This document shows, piece after piece, positions 58,904 through 64,000 of a stretch of DNA of 64,000 nucleotides. This DNA is from Acidobacteriota bacterium (lineage in GTDB: Bacteria; Acidobacteriota; Aminicenantia; Aminicenantales; Saccharicenantaceae). The first letter of the stretch is position 1. Every line of letters starts with the position of its first letter. The translations under genes and the position numbers were made by a program. The stretch lies in contig JAWSUF010000002.1 of assembly GCA_033549365.1 (NCBI GenBank), positions 186,001 to 250,000 on the forward strand, read 5' to 3'. Below the pieces are notes generated by a model. That model ran no database searches, was not told the origin of the DNA, and saw nothing but the letters and a program-made list of their open reading frames with translations.

Positions 58904-60405
58904 CACAGCGCCCTTCTTCGGAATCCTGGAAGCGGGAATTTCAAGATGCTCCATTCCGGACGGATCCGTGAGATCAGGACCAGTATGAGTCCGTAGGCCG
59001 CCGTTCCTGCGGCGGCGGCCGCCGCCGTCATCGCGGCCGTCGGGAAAGTCAAGGCCGGTTCGGTCTTGAAGGCGCTTCGAATCAGAAGGATGACACCCGC
59101 CATGACCAGGGCGCCTGCAGCCGGGGGGCAGATGGCCTCGAAATATCTTCGGGCGGAGACACGAAGGGTCCTTTGGGACAACAGAAGCGCGATTCCGGCG
59201 GCCGCCGCCGCGCCGAGTCCGGCGCCGAAAGCGGCTCCGGCAATTCCCCATCTCCGGGAGAGCGGATAAAGAACGAACAGCAGAACGAGAACCCTGGCGG
59301 AGTGCATGAGCACGTCGTTTCGAGGAGATCCGGTTCCCCGGAAAAGCGGACTGGCCGCCTGGGCCGCGGCCATGACAGCTCCGGCCACGGTTAATAGCCG
59401 AATGGCCGGAACGGCCTCGAGCCACTGAGGACCGAGGAGTACGGACGTGATTTCAGGGGTCAAGCAGAGGAGGATCGTTGCCGGGAGAAGGGCGACGGTC
59501 CAGACCGTCCCGAGGACCCTGAACCAGGCGGACTGAAGGCGTGCGGCATCGTCCTGGATCTTGGCCACGGCGGGAAAAACCACCCGGGTTGCGATACGGC
59601 TGATTTCGCCCGTCGCCAAGTCCGCTGTTCTCGATGCCACCAGGAAAAGGCCCAACAGGGCGGTTCCCAAAAGCCGGCCGACGAAGATTTGCCCAAGGTT
59701 AGCCCCGAAATAGAGAAGAATCCCTGAAAGGACAATCCATTTTCCGTACCGGAAAAGCTCGCTCGCTCTGGCGAAATCCAACCGGAGTCTCGGCCGGTAC
59801 GGCGACATGAGATAGGAAATCGCGCTCTGAGCCGCGACTCCCGCCAGGAAACCCCAGGCCAGCGCCAAGTAGCTTCTCAGCAAAAAAGCGGTACTGATTG
59901 AGACCGTGAAGTCGACCGCCGCCCCGATGAATTCATAGCGGAAATATTTATGATAGGCGAGGTCTTTTTCGAAAAAAACCACGGCGATATTCGCCGCCGC
60001 CCGGAAGAGAAAGGATACCGACAGCAGCCGAATGACCGGTGCCGCCTCCGGCGTATTGAAAAACAAGGCGGCCTGGGGGGCGAGGACAAATAGGAACAGG
60101 GCCAAAAAACCTCTCCGGATGATTCCGATGGTCCAGGCGGTGTCAAGGTAAAGCTTCGTATCGGTTTTCTTGTGGATCAGGGCCTGGATGAATCCGCTGT
60201 GAAAAAACGTCGTCAGAAAATCCACCGTCAGAAGGGCCACGGCGAAGGTCCCGAAATCCTTCGGGGAGAGAAGACGGGCGAGCACGGCCAGCCGGACGGC
60301 CCTCAGAATCCCGGCGCTGATTCTCAAAACGGCGATCCATGATGCGCCTTTAACCACGGATAAACCGAGATTTTCGGGAGAACCTTCGGCCGGCATGGCC
60401 TTCAT
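58903..60405 (-). CDS. polysaccharide flippase (Wzx-like, MOP superfamily)
   Basis: A 500-residue membrane protein with about 14 helices. The N-terminal pattern GASWIAVLRISAGILRAVRLAVLARLLSPKDFG, read in two pieces, matches lipopolysaccharide biosynthesis flippases of the RfbX/Wzx type. It would turn lipid-linked sugar units across the inner membrane. It heads a leftward operon with a degenerate DAACS transporter and an ATP-grasp protein. The ATG at 60405 has GAG four bases before it; a second ATG three codons later has AAGG. It is divergent from a GT4 gene. Confidence 0.88.
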   Translation of the reverse strand: MKAMPAEGSPENLGLSVVKGASWIAVLRISAGILRAVRLAVLARLLSPKDFGTFAVALLTVDFLTTFFHSGFIQALIHKKTDTKLYLDTAWTIGIIRRGFLALFLFVLAPQAALFFNTPEAAPVIRLLSVSFLFRAAANIAVVFFEKDLAYHKYFRYEFIGAAVDFTVSISTAFLLRSYLALAWGFLAGVAAQSAISYLMSPYRPRLRLDFARASELFRYGKWIVLSGILLYFGANLGQIFVGRLLGTALLGLFLVASRTADLATGEISRIATRVVFPAVAKIQDDAARLQSAWFRVLGTVWTVALLPATILLCLTPEITSVLLGPQWLEAVPAIRLLTVAGAVMAAAQAASPLFRGTGSPRNDVLMHSARVLVLLFVLYPLSRRWGIAGAAFGAGLGAAAAAGIALLLSQRTLRVSARRYFEAICPPAAGALVMAGVILLIRSAFKTEPALTFPTAAMTAAAAAAGTAAYGLILVLISRIRPEWSILKFPLPGFRRRAL

Positions 60406-60470
60406 TTTACTCGAATCTCATGATTCCGGAAAAGCATTTCATGAAAGGTGTTTTAGGTGTGCCGGATTCG

Positions 60471-60499
60471 TTGACAGATCTCGCGGTCTGAAGTACATT
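60471..60499 (+). promoter_or_regulatory. promoter of the GT4 gene
   Basis: TTGACA (60471-60476), 17-bp spacer, TACATT (60494-60499), 11 bases before the ATG at 60511. No ribosome site is visible. Confidence 0.62.
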
Positions 60500-60510
60500 C
60501 AGCTTTTCCG

Positions 60511-61719
60511 ATGCTCCATGTCGTCATCGTCTACCCGATGGATCCGCTGGGTTCCAAAATCGGCGGAGTGGTCACGTTTCTCAAAGGACTCATCGCCCAT
60601 TCTCCCCCGGATTTCCATTTCGATTTCTTCGGCATCACGTCTGATCGCCGGAATCGGCCTCTCTGGAAAAGGCGGACTCTTGCGTTCGGAGCGAAATCTT
60701 TCTCGTTTGTTCCCGTTCTCGAAAAAAGGAACGAAAACGAGAAAGATCCTATCCCCCTTGCCCTGAAATTCAGCCTGGCTCTTCTCCTGCGCCGTGTCCG
60801 TCCGGCTCCGGGCGTTTTCGTCTTCAACAGAATTGAGCCATCGCTTGCTTTTCCGGGAAGGACCGACCCCAAGATCGGATTCATTCATTCGGATATGACC
60901 CGCCAAACGGCCGCCGGGGCGACCGAAGTCCTGTGGTCCCGCTGGCCGCATGCCTATTCGCTTTTAGAAAAGGCGGCTTTCCGGCGTCTCCATATGGTTT
61001 TCGTCAACAACCGTAGGAGTCTGGAGCACTATATGCGCCGCCATCCCCGGGCGACGGGCAAGTTCGCCTATGTTTCGATTTGGGTGGATCCCGAGCTTTT
61101 TTTCCCCTCCGCCGAGTCGAAACGCTCCGCCCGGGAAAATCTCCGGCAGATCCGTCCTTTTCTTCCAATCGATGACCCCTGGATCGTTTTCGCGGGACGG
61201 CTTCAAAAGGTCAAGAACCCCCGGCTGGCCGTCGCCGGCTTCCGGCAATTTCGCCGGGCGGGCGGCGCCGGAAAGCTTCTCATCATCGGTGAAGGCAATC
61301 TCAGGGAGCGGATCGCCGAAACCATCCGCCGGGAAGAACTGGTGGACGATGTTTTTCTGCTCGGCGAGATGACGCAGAAGGCTTTGGCGGATTTTTATCG
61401 GGCCGCGGACATCCTTGTCTCGACCAGCCTGACCGAGGGCGGACCGCGTTCAGTCCTGGAGGCCCTCGGCAGTGGAATTCCCGTCGTAACCACGGACGTC
61501 GGCGAAGTTCGTTGCTTTGTCAGGAGCGGAGTTTCTGGAGAGATCGTCGACGCCTCGGCAGAGGACATCGGCAATGCCCTCGACAGGATTCTCAGTCGCC
61601 CGGATATCTACACTGTCTCCCGCTGCCTCGAATCCGTCAAGGAGCTTACGCCCCGCCGTGTCCTGCAGCCCGTTTATCAAAAAATCCGCGAGCTCGGCGA
61701 GCGGGCCGGGCGGCTGTGA
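60511..61719 (+). CDS. glycosyltransferase family 4
   Basis: A 402-residue GT-B enzyme. The N-terminal part has PLGSKIGGVVTFLKGLI, the acceptor-side glycine loop. The C-terminal part has IVFAGRLQKVKNPRLAV (about residue 226), LLIIGEGNLRERI and the donor site STSLTEGGPRSVLEALGSGIP, here given as its first and last parts around EGGPRSVLEAL. These are the usual GT4 signatures. It belongs to the polysaccharide region with a flippase on one side and sugar-modifying dehydrogenases on the other. Donor and acceptor are not evident. It converges with the MDR dehydrogenase gene, with no bases between the two stop codons. Confidence 0.9.
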   Translation: MLHVVIVYPMDPLGSKIGGVVTFLKGLIAHSPPDFHFDFFGITSDRRNRPLWKRRTLAFGAKSFSFVPVLEKRNENEKDPIPLALKFSLALLLRRVRPAPGVFVFNRIEPSLAFPGRTDPKIGFIHSDMTRQTAAGATEVLWSRWPHAYSLLEKAAFRRLHMVFVNNRRSLEHYMRRHPRATGKFAYVSIWVDPELFFPSAESKRSARENLRQIRPFLPIDDPWIVFAGRLQKVKNPRLAVAGFRQFRRAGGAGKLLIIGEGNLRERIAETIRREELVDDVFLLGEMTQKALADFYRAADILVSTSLTEGGPRSVLEALGSGIPVVTTDVGEVRCFVRSGVSGEIVDASAEDIGNALDRILSRPDIYTVSRCLESVKELTPRRVLQPVYQKIRELGERAGRL

Positions 61720-62754
61720 TTAAGGCGAAACCATGACTTTAAGGGCGCCGTCGGCGCGGGAGGCGGCCAGAATGAAAGCGTCCTGTGTCCGGTCCAGAGG
61801 GAACTGGTGGGTGGCCAGAAAGGCCGGGGAGATAAGCCCGGAGGCGACGGCCTCGACGGCCCGGCCGGTGAAGCCGTTCTGGCGGCGGACGTGAATGATT
61901 GAGATCTCGTGCCGTCGCAGGCGGCCGGCATCAAAGGAAATTCGTGAAGCCGGAGGGATGCCGAGAACCAGGAGTTTGCCGCCCGGATTGAGAACGGCCA
62001 GGGCTTGGTCAAGAGCCGCCTGATCACCGCAGCATTCGAAGACGAGATCGAGTCCGGCCGGCTCGCGGGCCGGGATGTCTTCAGCCATATCGACATCATC
62101 CGGGTTCCTCGTCCATGACGCGCCGGTTTCGGCCGCAGCCCTAAGGCGGTCTTCGACCTTGTCGGTCACGAAAACCGGACCGCAACCCTCTGCGCGCGCG
62201 GCAAGAAGCACGCAGAGCCCGATCGGTCCCGCGCCCAGAATCCCGACGCTTTTTCCCGGCGTTCCGCCGGCCAGAGATACGGCATACATGCCGATAGCCA
62301 GGGGCTCGACGAGCGCGCCCTCCTCAAAACTCACGCCGTCCGGCAGGGGGAAGACATTGGCCTCGGGGACGGAGATGAACTCAGCCAGTCCGCCGACGAG
62401 CTGTCCGGGAAAACCGAGAAAGCCGATATTCCGGCAGGTATGAGGCCGTCCGGCGCGGCACTGGTCGCATCGTCCACAGGCGATGGCGGGATCGACGGCC
62501 GCCCGCATCCCGGGTCTCAGGCGAGACACGCCGCTCCCGATCTCCTCGATGACCGCGGTGCACTCGTGTCCGGGAACGAGCGGATAGGCGACGCCGCCCG
62601 CTTCAAAATAGCCGGGGACATAATAGTGCAGATCGCTCCCGCAGATCCCGGCCCGCACAACACGCAGAAGAACATCCCGGGGATCTTTGATTTCCGGCTT
62701 GGGAATGTCCCGGATTTCGATGCGGCTGGGGCCGGCGAGAACGGCGGCCTTCAC
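61720..62754 (-). CDS. zinc-dependent medium-chain dehydrogenase (MDR)
   Basis: A 344-residue enzyme. The catalytic zinc site includes GICGSDLHYY and GHECTAVIEEIG. The structural zinc site is CGRCDQCRAGRPHTC. The NAD-binding motif is VGILGAGPIGLC. It fits sorbitol/threonine/sugar-alcohol dehydrogenase-like MDRs; the substrate is not certain. The start is GTG at 62754, which overlaps the stop of the SDR gene by four bases (GTGA). Upstream in-frame codons do not match the family. The three genes from 64000 leftward (epimerase, SDR, MDR) overlap one another, so a joint sugar pathway is likely. Confidence 0.9.
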   Translation of the reverse strand: MKAAVLAGPSRIEIRDIPKPEIKDPRDVLLRVVRAGICGSDLHYYVPGYFEAGGVAYPLVPGHECTAVIEEIGSGVSRLRPGMRAAVDPAIACGRCDQCRAGRPHTCRNIGFLGFPGQLVGGLAEFISVPEANVFPLPDGVSFEEGALVEPLAIGMYAVSLAGGTPGKSVGILGAGPIGLCVLLAARAEGCGPVFVTDKVEDRLRAAAETGASWTRNPDDVDMAEDIPAREPAGLDLVFECCGDQAALDQALAVLNPGGKLLVLGIPPASRISFDAGRLRRHEISIIHVRRQNGFTGRAVEAVASGLISPAFLATHQFPLDRTQDAFILAASRADGALKVMVSP

Positions 62755-63494
62755 GAGTCGATCCCAGCCAGACGAACGACTCTTCTCCCGATATTCAAGA
62801 TCCGGAGGGCTTGGCGTTTCAGGGGCTTCCGCTCTGCGATGGCTGCGATGTATTCGCCGAGAGCGGCGGCCGGAAGCATCTGTCTCTGACCGGGCCGCTT
62901 GGAGTAAACGTCGAAAAACTCCGTATCCACACGCCCGGGGAACACCGTTGAGACCTTGACGCCGCGTTTTCGAGCTTCCCATTTGAGCGAACGCTGAAAG
63001 CCCGTGACGCCGTGCTTGGCCGCGCAGTAGGCGGCGTATCCGCCTGTGCCGTAGAGTCCGGCGATGGAAGAAACCGTGATGATGTGTCCGCGGCGGCCCG
63101 CTTTGATCATCCGTCTCAAGGCCTCGCGCGAGCAGAGAAAAACGCTCGTCAGATCGGTGTCGAGAACCTCTCGCCAGTCTTCATCCCGGATTTCGAGGAT
63201 GTCGGCCTTGAGGCCCCGCCCGGCGTTGTTGACGAGGATATCGACCGGGCCGAAAATCTTTTCCGTTTCATCGAAAAGGCGCCGGACGTCCTCCGGCCGG
63301 GTGACGTCGGCCGGAACGGCGGCGGCCCGGAAACCGTGTCCGGTCAGTTTCTCCCTCACAAGATCCAGTTTGTCCGCCCGCCGCCCGGCCAGAACGACGG
63401 CGGCGCCGCGCCGGGCGCAGGCTTGGGCCGCCGCCGAGCCGATTCCGGAACCGGCCCCGGTGACGATCAGGACCTTATCCGTCAAGAAACCCAT
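62751..63494 (-). CDS. short-chain dehydrogenase/reductase (SDR)
   Basis: A 247-residue classical SDR. The cofactor motif is TGAGSGIG at residues 12-19, the NNAG motif follows at about 88-91, and the catalytic Tyr and Lys are in YAAYCAAKHG. The Ser is in VSSIAGLYG. It may act on a sugar, a lipid or an alcohol. The gene start overlaps the end of the epimerase gene by 20 bases, and its stop overlaps the MDR gene. Substrate not evident. Confidence 0.9.
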   Translation of the reverse strand: MGFLTDKVLIVTGAGSGIGSAAAQACARRGAAVVLAGRRADKLDLVREKLTGHGFRAAAVPADVTRPEDVRRLFDETEKIFGPVDILVNNAGRGLKADILEIRDEDWREVLDTDLTSVFLCSREALRRMIKAGRRGHIITVSSIAGLYGTGGYAAYCAAKHGVTGFQRSLKWEARKRGVKVSTVFPGRVDTEFFDVYSKRPGQRQMLPAAALGEYIAAIAERKPLKRQALRILNIGRRVVRLAGIDS

Positions 63495-64000
63495 GGGTTT
63501 TCAGCCAGTCGACGGTTTCCCGAATCGTTTCCGGAAAAGAAACGGACGGCCGCCACTGAAGATCTTTGCGGGCCCGGGAATTGTCGCAGTAGCGGAACCT
63601 GAAACAATTGTCGACATCTTCTGCGGTGACTTCGATTTTTTTCGGGCTGGCGGCTTCCAGAAAGCGCGCCAATCGATAGAGAAACGGGCCGGCGGCCCGG
63701 GGTGCGTTCCATCGGGGCGGACGAACCCCCAGTTCTTCAGCCGTGATCCGGTTGATGTCCCGGAACGTGTGGTTGTCTCCGGAGAGGAGATAGCGCCCCC
63801 GGCGCACGCCGTTTTTCATGACGGCCCGGATTCCCTCCGCTGCGTCCCGGACATGCATGACGCTCATCCCCCCGGGCATGTTGAAGGCGATGCGTCCTTG
63901 TTGCATCGCCCGGATGAATCGGGCCGAATTGGAAAGATCGCCGGGGCCGAACATCAGGCTCGGATGAAGAACGACCGCGTCCAACCCCTCCGCCATGCTC
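63475..64000 (-). CDS. NAD-dependent epimerase/dehydratase (5' part outside window)
   Basis: The frame is open to the window edge, so only the C-terminal 174 residues or so are seen. They match the extended SDR family: LHPSLMFGPGDLSNSARFI, VMHVRDAAEGI, and YLLSGDNHTFRDIN, with the usual C-terminal end (SFPETIRETVDWLKTHGFL). Such enzymes change sugars of nucleotide-sugars or act as 3-beta-hydroxysteroid-type dehydrogenases. The N-terminal Rossmann motif and catalytic residues lie outside. The end overlaps the SDR gene by 20 bases. Confidence 0.85.
   Translation of the reverse strand, partial: SMAEGLDAVVLHPSLMFGPGDLSNSARFIRAMQQGRIAFNMPGGMSVMHVRDAAEGIRAVMKNGVRRGRYLLSGDNHTFRDINRITAEELGVRPPRWNAPRAAGPFLYRLARFLEAASPKKIEVTAEDVDNCFRFRYCDNSRARKDLQWRPSVSFPETIRETVDWLKTHGFLDG

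Noticed and set aside
1-64000. tRNA, rRNA, CRISPR arrays, prophage or intact insertion sequences
   Set aside because: None was seen by eye on either strand. A tRNA could be missed this way, so a covariance-model search would be the decisive test.

Overview
The window is a GC-rich, gene-dense piece of a Gram-negative-type bacterial chromosome. Envelope features support a two-membrane cell: LolA-like and beta-barrel proteins, a lipoprotein signal, a Tat signal, Wzm/Wzt export and heptose activation. A GWxTD-domain protein, a hydroxyproline dehydratase and the overall gene mix point to Candidatus Aminicenantes (OP8) or a close relative. That assignment is inference; no rRNA or tRNA gene was seen to settle it.

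Layout. 1-6.1 kb: a RicT/PSP1 protein, then a leftward ftsK - ECF sigma - anti-sigma unit, a 135-bp MITE-like element, and a radical SAM gene coupled to rsmA. 6.2-14.1 kb: a YdjC-like deacetylase, a hexapeptide acyltransferase, a 300-bp nested palindromic repeat, a dicarboxylate symporter, two glycosyltransferases, and a Tat-exported phosphoesterase behind interlocked divergent promoters. 14.2-20.2 kb: one tightly overlapping rightward operon, running atypical receiver - accD - folC - tRNA methyltransferase - wzm - wzt - rfaE2, which joins fatty-acid and folate genes to LPS/O-antigen genes. 20.2-23.7 kb: a compatible-solute locus with a glycosyltransferase, a mannosyl-3-phosphoglycerate-type phosphatase and a GpgS-like synthase. 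23.7-29.6 kb: a TetR regulator with a visible operator, then an RND exporter, a LolA-like protein and a barrel protein joined by ATGA overlaps.

29.6-34.5 kb: secreted propeller and barrel proteins leftward, then an ECF sigma / zinc-finger anti-sigma / DUF4097 operon ending in a clear terminator. 34.5-44.4 kb: YgiQ-type radical SAM, MurJ, an MFS exporter, an acyl-ACP thioesterase, a GWxTD-TPR protein, a second TPR protein and a lipoprotein aldose epimerase. 44.5-46.9 kb: tyrS and mnmA, convergent. 47-54.3 kb: amino-acid use, with the HypD activase, HypD (all catalytic positions readable), a CDF metal exporter, an M28 peptidase and proline dehydrogenase. 54.3-56.3 kb: a leftward sulfur unit of SQR-like oxidoreductase, single-cysteine DsrC/TusE and DsrE-like protein. 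56.4-64 kb: a polysaccharide region with a flippase, a degenerate DAACS transporter, an ATP-grasp protein, a GT4 glycosyltransferase, an MDR dehydrogenase, an SDR and a partial epimerase.

How the genes relate. Many genes overlap by 1-4 bases (ATGA, GTGA, TTGA, TGATG), so translational coupling is the rule within operons. First genes of operons often have a clear -10 box only 6-13 bases before the start codon and no Shine-Dalgarno sequence, while internal genes have strong ones. This suggests that leaderless or very short leaders are common here. No CRISPR array, prophage, intact insertion sequence, tRNA or rRNA was seen.
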